A stretch of DNA of 64,000 bases from Cavenderia fasciculata (lineage: Eukaryota > Evosea > Eumycetozoa > Acytosteliales > Cavenderiaceae): NCBI RefSeq assembly GCF_000203815.1, contig NW_004457695.1, positions 2,478,054 through 2,542,053 of the forward strand. The letters are read 5' to 3'. The notes under the pieces are model-generated. The model ran no database searches, was not told the DNA's origin, and was given only the letters and a program-made list of their open reading frames with translations. Positions 35,468-47,247 of this stretch are shown here, one piece after another. The position numbers and the translations under genes are program-made. The number at the start of each line of letters is the position of its first letter. Position 1 is the first letter of the stretch.

Positions 35468-36050
35468 ATGATGATGAATGAAACAACAACCAATTCTAAT
35501 GGCAGTGGCAGTGGCACTACTACTACTACTGCTGCTCCACAACCAATTCAATCAATCGTAGGCAAAGAAGATACAAAGCTTGAAGAGTTGCTCAAGATAT
35601 GCAGTCGAGTACAGGTGTTTAATGTTCAGGGTGAACCTTTGTTTAGACACCCTCCAGTAGGTACATTTTCAAAGGACGAGTTCAATGAATGCTTGTCACT
35701 CTTTGATAACTCGAGCAAGGCAATCTCTCAAGGTATAACAATTGAAGGTTCTACATTTGAACTGTACAGAGCTTTCAATGATTTGGTTGTTGGAAGAAGA
35801 GGTGATGAAACCACTGGAGAAGGAATATCTTTTATGAAGGTAACAACTTACAGCTTAATTTAATCTCAACCCTAACCTATCAATAGGTTTCATTCACTAA
35901 CATTCATATGTTTATTCATTCACATCAAAAACCTACCAGGCACAATCTAAACAATCACAGGAAATATTTATGTTGGCTACCTATCAACTACCAATATTAT
36001 CAGCCAGAGTAATGCCGTTAATGAAAGATTATTTATCCACTTATCAATAA
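35468..36050 (+). CDS. Divergent profilin-like protein
   Basis: Two exons: 35468-35839 and 35940-36050, joined in phase 0, about 160 residues. Residues 1-30 are a Ser/Thr/Gly-rich extension. The rest follows the profilin fold order by eye: VQVFNVQGEPLFR, then FSKDEFNECLSLFD (profilin has F-x-x-x-E-I before a D), QGITIEGSTFEL (profilin GMFVAGAKYMV), VVGRRGDETTGEGISFMK (profilin VIRGKKGAGGITIKK), and the C-terminal helix ARVMPLMKDYL. Profilins bind G-actin and poly-proline. The N-terminal Trp typical of the poly-Pro site is not seen at the equivalent place, so binding may differ. Dictyostelids have several profilin genes; this would be a distant paralogue. Identification is from pattern only. 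Confidence 0.6.
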
Positions 36051-36500
36051 TCAACAACAACTACAACAACAAAAATATAATAATATAATAATAATATAAT
36101 AATAATGAATAATTGAATCACATCACAAACCAAACACCCAATCCCTTTAAATAGAACATACTGAACCCAACCAATTTGTAAATAATAAACAATAATATTA
36201 ATAATACGCTCAATCAATCGGTTAAATTGAATCCAGGTTGTTGAAATTATAATTATACCAGAATATCAGATATAGTCCATGACTCAAAACGAACCAGAGT
36301 TTGGTCATAGTTAGTTAGTCTCCAACTATGCGAATGGTGCTTTGTCACCATGATTGACTCGTCAGCAAAAATGCTTTTTCTTTTTTTTTTGGATGAAAAA
36401 AATAAAACTATGATATGATGGTCGAAAGTGAACAAACATAGTCATTTAAAAGTAGATAAGATATATTAGAGAGTATATAGATAGAGATATTATATATAAG
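36051..36500. promoter_or_regulatory. Upstream region of the ER chaperone gene
   Basis: AAT-rich 3' flank of the profilin-like gene, then a less AT-rich stretch at about 36200-36350 that includes the inverted repeat CATAGTT...AACTATG near 36308-36332. Confidence 0.4.
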
Positions 36501-39500
36501 ATGTCTAGTATCGTATCAAGAAGATATCTATGTTTGGCAGTTGCCATGATAATGATGGTGATGTCTTGTTTGATGGTCAACACCGTCACCCAGGGAGCAT
36601 CAGTCATTGGTATCGACATTGGTGCACAATCCTTCAAGATTGGTTTGATTAAACCAGGATCATTCGAAACTGTTCTCAATGAACAAAGTGGTAGAAAGAC
36701 ACCAACTCAAATCGGTTGGTTTAGAGATGAACGTGTATTTGCATCAGATGCATTTAATATGGTATGAAACATAAAAGATGATGAATATATATATGTTTTA
36801 CTAACATCTTTCTCTTTCTCTTTCTCTCTATCTATCTAATCTATCTATCTTTATCTTTTATGTTTTAGTGGGCAAGAAACCCAAAACAAGTATATTCAAT
36901 GTTTCAACCATTATTAGGTACTGTCTACAGAGAAGGAATACTAGAAGAAATTGGTTTGGGATCACTTGGATACAGTGTGTCGAATGACACTCAACGTAAT
37001 ACTTTTGCGATCAAGTATGATGACGAGACCAACTATTCACCAGAGGAATTGCAAGCCATGATCTTTAGAAAGGTCAAAGAGTTGGCATCGGCATCGACAC
37101 AATCCAACGTCAAGGAATGTGTGATTGCCGTCCCACCCTACCTCACCCAACAACAACGTCAAGGTGTTCTCGATGCCGCCTCATTGGCCGGTCTCAGCGT
37201 ACTCTCTCTCATCAATGGTATCAATGCTGCCTCGATTAATTTCGCAATGGACAGAACATTTGACAAAAATACCACTGCCATCTTTTACGATATGGGTGCC
37301 AAGTCGACCAAACTCTCTTTGGTTCAATTCTCTTCTACCACCATTCTCGATACAAAGACTAAAAAGAATAAGACTACTAGTATGTAAAAAGAAAAAACAA
37401 AAAAAAAAAAAGATATAGACAAATAAGATCAATCAATCTAACAACGTCTTCTTTTTGTTTGTTATGATTTAGCTCACAATGTTGTAAAATCAATGGAATG
37501 GGATGAAAATCTTGGAGGTATTGATTTTGATATGGTTATTGTCAATCATTTAAAGACATTGATCAAGAAGCAACTCCCAAGTGCAGATACAACCGATAAA
37601 AAGTTAACCATCAAGCTTATCAAGGAAGCCAGCAAGATGAAGGAAATGTTGAGCGCCAATCAACAAGCCCACATTTTCATTGGTAGTTTAATCGATGAAT
37701 TTGATTTCTCTGCTTCAATCTCTCGTAAAGATTTTGAAGATCTAAGTGCTCCATTATTTGAAAGATCAATTCTTCCACTTCAAAGATTAATTGAATCAAA
37801 TGGTTTAACTCCAGTATGTAAAAAAAAAAAAAGGAAAAAGAAAAAAAGTAATAAGATTATTTACCTCTTTTTGTTTTTTTTTTTCTAGAATGATATTGAT
37901 TTTATTGAATTAATTGGTGGATGTACAAGAATTCCATCAGTTCAACAAGCATTAAAGACATATTTAAAGAGAGATATATTGGATAAACATTTGAATGGTG
38001 ATGAATCTGCTTCATCTGGAGCAGCATTCTTTGCAGCTGGACAAACCCATTATTTCAGAGTAAAGGATATTCGTCTCAAGGATATTACTCCATACGCTGT
38101 CAATGTCGACATTATCAACAGTGAAGGAAACAATGTTGATACTCCATCGACCGACGGCGGTGCCGACGAAGAGACTGCCACCTTTGACAATCCAAAGGCC
38201 TACTTTTTCAAAAAGAACAACAGAATCAACGTCAAAAAGACTCTTTCCTTTAGCACCACCCAACCATTCCTCCTCAACGTCACCTACCCCGAACAAAACG
38301 TCAACATTGCCGTCTACAACATCACATCGATCCCACAAGCCAGCGACAGTCTCAACTTTACCGGCAAGCCAAAGATCCACTGTTCGTTGAAACTCAACAG
38401 CAACGGTATGGTTGTTTTAGAGCGTGCCGAGGCCGAAGTCACTATTACCTTTAAAAAGTTGAAACCAAAGTCTGCTCCAGCCACACCATCTGACATTAAA
38501 AAGGACGAGGATGACGAAGACTCTATCAAAGAGTCACTCGAAGAAGACATCAACCCAGACTTGGAAAAGGAAGAAGAGGAAGCCAAAAAGATCAAGGAGG
38601 AAAAGGAGAAAAAGGACGACGAACCAGTTCTCTTCCTCCAACAAGAGTTTGAATGGATCACCAAGACCCAACGTATTCCACTCAACTATACCGTCTCTTA
38701 CCAAACCGTCCTTCCTCTTTCCAAGGACCAAATCTCTACCCTCAAACAAAGACTTGACGAACTCGACAGCAAGGATGCCGCCCTCAGAGCACTCCACAAT
38801 GAAAAGAATACATTGGAATCACTCATCTATGACCTTCGCGACAAGCTCGAGGGAGAAGAGTATCTCACATGCTCCACCTCTCAAGAGAGACAAGACATCT
38901 CTGACGAACTTGACAAGGCATCCTCTTGGTTGTCCGACGCCCAGGACAATGATCTCACCGATGTCACCGAATACCAAGCTCAAACCAAGAACCTCAAGAA
39001 AAAGATTGAAAAGATTGTCAGTAGAATCAACGCCAAGGAACAACTTCCAAAGGTCTTGGATGACTTGTCAGCTCTTGTTGCCAAGGTCAAGGTCATCATG
39101 TCCAATGTCACCAAAGACCTAAACATCACCGAAGAAGAGGTGAAATTAAACAATGACAAGATCAACACTATCGATAAATGGGTTGTTGAAAAGAAATCAG
39201 AATACAAGGTTGCAGATTTCTCAAAAGATTTATCATTCACATCTACTGATGCAAAGTTTAAATTGTAAGTTAAACAAAAATAATATCAATCAGAATATTT
39301 ATAATTTCTTTTTTTTTTTTTAGCTATACATTGGAAAACTTAATTAAAGAATTGGCTAAAAAGAAGAGAAAGCCTGCTCCAAAGAAACCAACTACCACAA
39401 AGACAAAGGATGAAAAGACAAAGGATGAAAAGACAAAGGATGAAAAGAAAGAAGATAAAAAGGAAGAAGAACCAATTCCACAACAACCACTAGAAACAGA

Positions 39501-39615
39501 TGAACCAAAACATCAAGAACAAAACGATAGTAGTGAAGCTCCAGATATTGAAGGAGATGACCAACAAAATGATAAACCAAAGCAACATGAAAGCCATGGT
39601 CATGATGAACTTTAA
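36501..39615 (+). CDS. ER-lumenal Hsp70-family chaperone, GRP170/HYOU1 (Lhs1) type
   Basis: Five exons: 36501-36761, 36869-37379, 37473-37813, 37889-39264 and 39324-39615, about 926 residues. An N-terminal hydrophobic segment ([12 protein letters not shown]...) is a signal sequence, and the C terminus is HGHDEL, an HDEL-type ER retention signal. Residues about 34-400 are the Hsp70 nucleotide-binding domain: [13 protein letters not shown], the [14 protein letters not shown] block, and [16 protein letters not shown]. It then follows the large-Hsp70 layout, with a beta domain, a long acidic/Lys-rich insert (about 585-630) and a helical C-terminal domain. GRP170 proteins act as nucleotide exchange factors for BiP and hold unfolded chains. 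The C-terminal 90 residues are Lys/Glu/Asp-rich with a TKDEK repeat. Confidence 0.93.
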
Positions 39616-39775
39616 AAAATAAATCCAAATAATAATAATATTAAAAATCCAACTAAATAATAATAACTATTATTTTATCCATAGTTTTTCCATTGATAGT
39701 TTTTTTTTTTTGATTGATTCTTTATATTATAATTTTTTTATAACATTTTAACGTAGTATTATCAAAAGTGAAAGT

Positions 39776-40514
39776 TTATTGTCGTCTCTTTTCTGCAGCC
39801 TTTGCTTCCAAAGCTATTTATAGAATTAGATAGTAGTTAGTATAAGATTTAAACTGAATTATGTCGGCCATTCATTCTTTTGATTTACTTACCTTTCTTT
39901 TCTTCTTCTCTCTTTTTGGCTGCTTCTTCTCTTTGTTGTCTGATAACTAATAATCTTTCATAGTCTGCAGCTTGTTGTTTGGCCTTAAATCTTTCGGTGG
40001 CTTGTTGTTTGGCAAGTTCTTCCTTTTGACGTCTGCTAAGCTCTGCCTTTTGATCGAGGTTGACATCGCTCAACTTCTTTGTTACGTTTCTCAAGTTTTG
40101 TCTATTTGGGTTGACTACTTGTTCTTTTGGAGCAGCAACAACCTCTTCGTCAGATGATTCCTCTTCTTCTGATGATTCTTCTTCAGAGGATTCTACTTCT
40201 TCTTCCTCTTCATCTGATGATTCCCACTTCTTTCTACGGATCTCTGCTGCTGCCTCTTCATCCTATATTTATTTGATGATTCGAAACAGTTAACTAATCA
40301 ATGTTCATTCCATACTAATATTTTCATTTCCACGATGTAATAACTGTAGAAAGCTTTATCTCTCTCTCTCTTCTCTCTCTTTTGCTAGCTAAATGGTTTG
40401 ATTTATACATACACCAAAAACTTGAACACGCTCAGAACCTCTGTGAGCATTCTTGTTTCTCTCCATCACTTTCTTTTGTTGCTTTTGGTTGAGATTTTGT
40501 TTCTCTCTCGCCAT
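39776..40514 (-). CDS. PDAP1/HASPP28-family 28-kDa acid-stable phosphoprotein
   Basis: Three exons: 40514-40413, 40262-39893 and 39813-39776, joined in phase, about 169 residues. The central region is strongly acidic with SSDEEE and SSEEE clusters, likely CK2-type phosphorylation sites. The family core follows: VVNPNRQNLRNVTKKLSDVNL, then LSRRQKEELAKQQATERF and RLLVIRQQREEAAKKREEE, which match the conserved HASPP28 block (N-P-N-R, LSRRER-EE and I-R-K-Q-REEA). Mostly helical and charged, no membrane segment. Family members are small cytoplasmic phosphoproteins whose biochemical role is not well settled. Convergent with the ER chaperone gene. Confidence 0.88.
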
Positions 40515-40825
40515 TCTCTACCTCTCTTTCTTTGTTCTTGGTTTATAGAATAAGAATATATATATCTATATTGAGAATAAAATAGTAACACGAGTAAAAA
40601 ATGAATTGGGAATCAGAGTTAGAAAAAAAAAAAAATTAAAAAATAATTAAATTAATTCTTTTTCCCAATAAATATTGGAATGTATATCAATCTATCTCCC
40701 TTGGTTCAATTGATAACGATTAATGAACAAATAAGGTAAACCATATCACACACTTTAATTGATTGAAATTATTTTTTTTTGATCACTCTTTTTGTATTTG
40801 TTTTTTTTTATTGATTATTTATTTA

Positions 40826-43800
40826 TTATTTTCTATTAACATCATTATATTCAATATAGAATTTCATCTTATTTTTAACAATAACTTTGATTTCTTGATT
40901 TAATTTGAGTTCCTTTTGGTCTTCGACAGATTCAGCCAATTCTTTGTGGATTTCTTTTCCATATGGATCTCTTTGACGCAGCTTTAATAGTTTTTCAATG
41001 ATCACCGTTTTGATTCCCTTGGTCAAATACATGACAGAAACACCTTCGATAAACTCTGTAATCTTTGGATTTTGGACGATGGCATTGTCGGCGACGATGA
41101 GATCATAGAATGACTTGGAGATGGTCGATGGCCACTGTCCAAAACGTGATAGTGTCTTGATACGTGACTTTGAGTCTGGATAGCATCGGACAACTGCTTC
41201 GATCAAATTGTAGTTGTGGAATCGGAAAATGTTAGGGTCGGAAATATTACTTTCGATAAACTTGATGGCGAGCTCGGGACATTCGTTAAAGAGTTGGGTG
41301 ACGGTGGTGGTGATGACCTTGGTCTTGGTCTGAGCAAACGCTTCGTATACTTGGGGGTCTCTGATGATGTAGACCCACAAATCACTGAGGTTCGTGTTGA
41401 CAGAGAATGGTGCTCCTCCAAGATGAGTGTGGCGATAGATTCGAATGGCAAGGGCAATACCCGTTTGGTCATTGTTGGTTGGCATCTTGAAAAATTCGGT
41501 TTCTGCAGCGAAATATTCCTGTTTTTGTTCCAATAGATAGGATTCTACTAGTGGCAAGTATCGTTGTGGGTTGGGAATACTGCTGAGCTCATTGACCAGT
41601 TGTTGACAGAATTCCCTGTCCTCTACGAGGAATTGGGACTGTGTCAATGTCGATATTTCTAAAAATCTGACCATATTGGAGGCAAACACTGGTTGCTTGA
41701 TTGTCAACATCTTTTTGAGTAACAAATACGACCACAATGTATTCTTTTGTGCAAGTAGTTGCGAGAGAACCTTGTTGCTGATGGAAACCGAGTTGGTCCA
41801 AAGCAGGTCATTGGCAATGAGTGACACGGCCAAGAACCCCATGTTAAAGTCGTGGTCCATGTAGTTGAGGAAGATTCCTGAATCAAATAGACTCTGTCTG
41901 ACGGTTTGTTTGACATTGAAACAAAACTTGAGAAGCTTGAGGAAATCATATCCTTGTTCGGCCACAAGGAACTGATAACTTGCAAGCATCAAAGGGTGCA
42001 TATCATGCACATCGTAGCGATGCTCGACAATGTCTTCGAGTGCCCATATCAATCGTTTGGCATCCTTTTCTTCATAGTGCTGTCTGACACGATTACGGTC
42101 ATTGATTTCATTCTGTGTTCTCGATTTTAAAAGGAATGGTTTTGGCTTGGCAATCAAATAGGTGCCATCTGGTGTATGTCCTTTGATGAGGTGGTCGTGT
42201 GCGCTCTTTTGAATGTCGGGGTTACTTGTTTTGCCAAATTGGTCCAAGTTGATTTGGGTCCAGTGCATCAATGTGTTTTTGGCAATCTGACGATCCAATT
42301 CCTTGGTAGTGTCGGCAGATAGGGATAGTTTTTCCAATGCTTGACTCTGTTTTTCAAAATACTTGATAAAGCATTGAACGGTGGGCTGGGTGAGTTTGAT
42401 CTTGAATTCGAGTAATAAATTGATCAACCATCTGTGTGCGAGGTCCATACGATCATAGTGCAAATAAATGGCAACCAAACGATCGATCACTTGGTGTTGT
42501 AGTTTGTGGGCATCCTTTTCCTCCCACGACGATCCAGTCTCGTCTTTTTTATCATACAATGCCATGAGTCTATCGATAAACGACTTGCACATAAATTCGC
42601 CGTCGGTAGCTTCGTATTGATAGTAGAGGATAATGTTGGCAATGTGGAACGAGATATCAACCTCTCTTTCCTTTTTGGCAAACATCTCCTTCAAGACGGC
42701 CTCGTGCACCGGTATGTTTGGTGCGCTTGGTCTGTCCTCGCGGCCAATCATCGCCAAGAGGCGGAGCATTGTTTTCTTGGTTGGATGGGGTGTTTCCAAA
42801 TAGATGCGCGTCACTTCATCGGGGTCTGACGTCGCCTCGACCAATGCATCGACAATGTCGGAGGCGATTCTCTCGCGCTCGACAATTGGCAACGACAAGT
42901 AGAAATCAATGGCAAAGTCTCTGTCATTGTCGAGCAACATCTTGGTGACGGTGTTGGCCGACTCGCTAAACGGCATATTCTCCTCACGGAGCACTTGGAA
43001 CAGGCCGAGTGGGTTGACGCGGTTGGCCAAGAACGACTTGATCGATGCAATAAAATAGTTGGTTGTGATAAAGTCGACGTTGTGCTTTATGTGCTTTTGG
43101 AAAAACTCTATGGCTCGCACTGGCGTGGACACGGTCGTAAAGTATCTAAAGATCGTGTTGAATGGCTGCACAGACATTCTCATCTGCTCGGGTGTCATTG
43201 ACTGGAACACCTCTATCGCCTTGTCGGGCTCGTCCAACAAGATAAAAGACTCGATGACCATATGCACGACTGCACGGTCGCTCAAAAACTCGGTTGGATA
43301 TTGTTTTTTGAGACCGTCGATAGAGCTCTCCAAATGTTTTTGACCCCATTCCTTGTGTCCCTGTGACAATCCATATCGCAGTTGTATTTCATAGGTACGC
43401 AATCCATAAAAGTATCCAAGTGTTGCAAACATTGATCTAGTATTCTCGTATTGTTGTTTGTCGTCGATCGATGCATAGTATCTTAAAAAGTAATTTAAAA
43501 TGGTTGAGCTGACAAGTTTCTTTTGTTCAACCACTCCTCCTTTTCCCTTTACATTCTGTGGTTCACATTTAATAGCCCATTCATAAATTTCATTCACCAA
43601 TTCTACACATTCTCTATTTTCCATTGATGATACTAAATATGATCGAATCCTAGAAATAATTAAATTAATTAAATTTGTAAAGATAGATAGATAGATCTTT
43701 TGACCAATAACATACATGTCATGAGTTGAATTGAAATCCTTTTCAAGACTTTTCTTAAAGAATGATAAAGAAGTGATTTTTTCATTTGAAATAGTTGGTT

Positions 43801-44617
43801 GTTGTTTTTCAGGGGTACTAGCTAAACTACGGTTGCTTGGTGTAACCAATTCAGGACGAATCACTCGTGGCTTTGAAGGATCGTCACGATACTTGTCTAC
43901 AATGGTTGGTGCATTTCTCTTGAATCTACGCAATTTTGAATCCAATCCAGAGAATTCTTTAGAGTTGTAAATATTCTTTACTCTATCCATTCTTGACTTT
44001 TTACCTTCGTAGTTGTTATATCTTTTTTCACTACGATCAAATGATGATGATGATCCTTTGTCTCCATCACGACGTTCAAAAGACTTGTTTCCATCACGAC
44101 GTTCAAATGATCCTTTGTTTCCATCACGACGTTCAAACGATGATCCTTTGTCTCCATCACGACGTTCATACGATGATCCTTTGTATCCATCACGATGTTG
44201 GTAAGATGATGATGATGATGATGACCTATTTCCATCACGATGCTGATATGATGATGACTTGTTTCCATCATTATTATCTCTTCGATTAAATGAACTACTA
44301 TTACTACCACTACTATTATTACTGTCACGACGATCTTGTGAGTTGTTATTGTATGACTTGTTTCCATCTCTACGTTCGTTTGATGATGATGATCTGTCTC
44401 TATTATAATCGTTGCCACCAGTCTTGTACCCAATCGAGTGTATATATGAAGGAGTATAACTACTACTGCTAGTCAAAAGTGTGCCATAACTTGTAAAGGT
44501 AGAGGAGTCAGACAATGATCTCAATGGAATACTGCTACTGCTACTAATGCTGCTGCTCACTATTCCCTTTGAGCCAGAGAACTGTAACAATCTCTGAAGT
44601 GATCCACTTATCATCAT
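40826..44617 (-). CDS. Large helical-repeat (PPR-like) protein, probably mitochondrial
   Basis: About 1241 residues after removing a 66-bp intron at 43650-43715 (GTATGT...TTTCTAG). The intron is a multiple of three and has no stop, so the unspliced frame also reads through (1263 residues). The N terminus (MMISGSLQRLLQFSGSKG) is basic and Ser-rich without acids for the first 35 residues, compatible with mitochondrial import. Residues about 70-200 carry tandem copies of a decamer like SFERRDGNKG. The remaining 1000 residues are helical; units such as ESFILLDEPDKAIEVFQSM and VQPFNTIFRYFTTVSTPVRAIEFFQ are PPR-like. A role in organelle RNA handling is an inference from the repeat class. No catalytic motif seen. 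Confidence 0.7.
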   Translation of the reverse strand: MMISGSLQRLLQFSGSKGIVSSSISSSSSIPLRSLSDSSTFTSYGTLLTSSSSYTPSYIHSIGYKTGGNDYNRDRSSSSNERRDGNKSYNNNSQDRRDSNNSSGSNSSSFNRRDNNDGNKSSSYQHRDGNRSSSSSSSYQHRDGYKGSSYERRDGDKGSSFERRDGNKGSFERRDGNKSFERRDGDKGSSSSFDRSEKRYNNYEGKKSRMDRVKNIYNSKEFSGLDSKLRRFKRNAPTIVDKYRDDPSKPRVIRPELVTPSNRSLASTPEKQQPTISNEKITSLSFFKKSLEKDFNSTHDMYVIGQKIYLSIFTNLINLIISRIRSYLVSSMENRECVELVNEIYEWAIKCEPQNVKGKGGVVEQKKLVSSTILNYFLRYYASIDDKQQYENTRSMFATLGYFYGLRTYEIQLRYGLSQGHKEWGQKHLESSIDGLKKQYPTEFLSDRAVVHMVIESFILLDEPDKAIEVFQSMTPEQMRMSVQPFNTIFRYFTTVSTPVRAIEFFQKHIKHNVDFITTNYFIASIKSFLANRVNPLGLFQVLREENMPFSESANTVTKMLLDNDRDFAIDFYLSLPIVERERIASDIVDALVEATSDPDEVTRIYLETPHPTKKTMLRLLAMIGREDRPSAPNIPVHEAVLKEMFAKKEREVDISFHIANIILYYQYEATDGEFMCKSFIDRLMALYDKKDETGSSWEEKDAHKLQHQVIDRLVAIYLHYDRMDLAHRWLINLLLEFKIKLTQPTVQCFIKYFEKQSQALEKLSLSADTTKELDRQIAKNTLMHWTQINLDQFGKTSNPDIQKSAHDHLIKGHTPDGTYLIAKPKPFLLKSRTQNEINDRNRVRQHYEEKDAKRLIWALEDIVEHRYDVHDMHPLMLASYQFLVAEQGYDFLKLLKFCFNVKQTVRQSLFDSGIFLNYMDHDFNMGFLAVSLIANDLLWTNSVSISNKVLSQLLAQKNTLWSYLLLKKMLTIKQPVFASNMVRFLEISTLTQSQFLVEDREFCQQLVNELSSIPNPQRYLPLVESYLLEQKQEYFAAETEFFKMPTNNDQTGIALAIRIYRHTHLGGAPFSVNTNLSDLWVYIIRDPQVYEAFAQTKTKVITTTVTQLFNECPELAIKFIESNISDPNIFRFHNYNLIEAVVRCYPDSKSRIKTLSRFGQWPSTISKSFYDLIVADNAIVQNPKITEFIEGVSVMYLTKGIKTVIIEKLLKLRQRDPYGKEIHKELAESVEDQKELKLNQEIKVIVKNKMKFYIEYNDVNRK
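44041..44385. repeat. Coding minisatellite, about 21-36 bp units
   Basis: At least six units contain CCATCACGACGTTC or close variants (plus strand), at about 44072, 44091, 44121, 44154, 44187 and 44232. In the minus-strand gene it encodes a Glu-Arg-Arg-Asp-Gly-Asn/Asp-Lys repeat. Confidence 0.9.
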
Positions 44618-45781
44618 AACCTAACTTGATGATAATTGACTATTACTACTGATCGAAACAAGATTGAGAGTCGAAAGAGAGATATATAACTATAACTATG
44701 CATTTTCTCCGAGTATTTTGTTCGTTTTTCATTCTCGCAATTTTAATTAATTAATATCTCTTGGTTGTGTTGAGTTGTTGGTTCGTTTGGTTGACGAAAG
44801 GGTTTTGTTTGTTTGTTTGTGTGTGTTGAGAAAGATAGAGAGAGAGAGAGAGAGATAGATTCTCATCGCGATGTATTGTGTATTATGGGGAAAAAGACAA
44901 ACAACAAGACAAACAAGACTACACTCTCAATATTTTATGGATTTGATGATTGATCGATTCGAATACCCTTTCAATCCACCCACTTCTTTAATATTTTAAT
45001 ATTAAGAATAAGAATAATTAATTAATTCAAACCATTGGATTTGATTCTTTGATCCTAGTAGTAGTAAATTCTTTTAAAAATATCTATTTATCTATCTTTG
45101 ACACACAGACAATACTTCCCAAACCCAGAAAGAAAATTAAAAAAAATTAAAAAAATTAAAAAAAAAAAAGCTAATATAAAATTTGATTATTATTGTGTAT
45201 TCTCTCTCTTTTTACTTTAAGACCAGACGCAGCAGCTGACATCATCAACAACATCTCAACCACATTGTCATATCTTGCAGACTATAGTTTTTATCGTCCT
45301 TTCTCTCTTTCTTTGTTTGTAGTAGTAGTAGTAGTAGTAGTAGTTTGTTTGCTTCCCCAAGTGTACAACCAACGAACAGTACAAACAAGCAATCAAAAAG
45401 ATAAATCAACAACGTCACCTGTTACTCAGTATCTACTTAAGAAGAGCAGCAACAGGTAGAAGCAAGTTTAATACAAGTTATTATAGTCGCGATATCAACA
45501 GCAACAATCATAATAATAAAAATAATAATAGCAGTATCAGTTTAATTGACAACAGCAATAACAGTGATATAGTAAAAGTAGTAGCAACTAGCAAACCTTT
45601 GAATTTTAGTAGTAGTAGTAGTCGTAGTAGTGATCATATTCATTGTAACAGAAACCAGCAGAATATCTATCCTCCTCCTCCTCCTCTTCTTCTTCTTCTT
45701 TGTCATCACTATAATAGTAAAAGTAGTATTAGTATTAATAATAGTCAATACAGAAACAATAACAATAACAAATATATAATT
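44618..45781. promoter_or_regulatory. Divergent region between the PPR-like gene and the tyrosine phosphatase
   Basis: 1.16 kb. It contains a GA run near 44836-44855, A-rich tracts near 45140-45170, a GTA run near 45318-45345, and a long CAA/GTA-rich leader upstream of 45782. Frames at 45193-45459 and upstream of 45782 lack an in-frame ATG or sensible composition. Confidence 0.45.
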
Positions 45782-47247
45782 ATGGATTCAATGAATAGCC
45801 GAAGTAGACTTGTTTCATCGTCAAGTGATCAAACAGAGTTTACATCAAGTACTAGCAGCACAACAACCACCAATACGGGAGCGATCGATTCACCATCGCT
45901 CTCATCGTCATCGTCATCTACTTCTTCATCCACTTCTACCTCTCCACTGTCGAATGGCAAACCACATGCACCATCAAGAAGCAGCAGTCAGATTTCATTG
46001 TCTTCGTCACAACCATCGTTGAATAGAGGCATATCAATGGGTGCCATACCAACAACTAGATCAACCGCCGATATGCCTCCACCCCCTCTTCCACCTAATC
46101 ACGAGCGTCTACTCCTCCCCATAGCCGATCTGCGACTTCACACTGAACAAAGAATGAAGGAGGAATTTATGACTTTGGAATCGATCTATCACAACAGCAT
46201 TCATGTTACCATTGAAGGAACTCAAAAATATAACACATCAAAGAATAGATATACAAATATTTTACCATGTACGGAGAGAGAAGTTAATCAGACGACGATC
46301 GTCGTTTGATATATCATGCAGGTCAATGGTTCATTATACTAATCATTCCTCTTATATTCTTTTTTTAATATATTAATCTAGGCGATTTAACAAGAGTTAA
46401 ACTTGAAAAGGTCAATGGACAAGAAGGATCAGATTATATTAATGCAAATTTCATTGATGTATGTGTTTTTTTTTTGGCTAAATACACTTGTATTCCACAA
46501 TGGTTACTAACTAATACCATCATCATCATCATTTAGGGAGAATATGATAGACAATATATTTGTACGCAAGGACCTTTACAAAACACAATAGCAGACTTTT
46601 GGAGAATGGTTTGGGAAAACGAATCTTACATTATTGTAATGCTCTCCAAAGAGCTCGAAAATTGTAGACCAAAGTGCGATCGTTATTGGTCAGAGACTGA
46701 TCCCGTCAACTTTGAAAAGTTTTGTGTAAAATTAAAAGAGATTGTTAGAGATGAAGAACGAGAAATTATTACTAGAACTTTTATACTAACAAATGCCACT
46801 GTATGTATATTGGAGATAACAACAATGATAGTGACCATGTTTACTTATTAGTCTTTCTTTTTTTTTTAATAGAATAATGAATCAAGAATCATTACACATT
46901 ATCAATATGAAGGATGGCCTGATCACAATGCACCAAATGATACGGAGCCACTTAGATGTTTATTACATTTAATCAACCAAAATCAAAATGATTTACCAGA
47001 GAAGGATCAAGCAAACCCAATAGTTGTGCATTGTAGTGCCGGTGTTGGGAGAACAGGAACATTTTGTACAGTCCATATAATGATGAGCAGAATTGATAAC
47101 TCTCCGTTAGATAAAGTAGATTTCAACCTTTATAGTGTAGTAAATAATCTAAGAAAACAAAGACCTGGTATGGTCCAACAATTGGAACAATATCTATTTT
47201 GCTATGAGGCAATTGAAGATGAATTAAGAGAAAGAAATATCACATAA
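45782..47247 (+). CDS. Protein tyrosine phosphatase, classical receptor-like catalytic domain type
   Basis: Four exons: 45782-46268, 46382-46458, 46537-46800 and 46873-47247, about 400 residues. The frame is open upstream of 45782, but MDSMNSR is the first ATG. Residues 1-120 are Ser/Thr-rich with a short PPPPLPP run. The catalytic domain starts near 140. The KNRYTNILPC and DLTRVKL halves join across the first intron, whose donor is GTACGG, giving the classic NRYxNILPxDxxRV motif. Then come DYINANFI, QGPLQNTIADFWRMVWE, the WPD loop EGWPDHNAPND, and the P-loop HCSAGVGRTGTF with the catalytic Cys and Arg. The Q-loop region (RPGMVQQLEQYLFCYEAI) is intact. It should dephosphorylate tyrosine on signalling proteins. 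It resembles the small non-receptor dictyostelid PTPs; no membrane segment. Confidence 0.93.

Noticed and set aside
44930-44975. TTCGAATAC-type sequence considered as a tRNA T-loop
   Set aside because: No acceptor stem or anticodon arm can be drawn around it. No tRNA gene was found anywhere in the window.
45193-45459. 88-codon frame upstream of the phosphatase
   Set aside because: Composition comes from CT and GTA repeats, there is no domain, and it lies in the probable leader.
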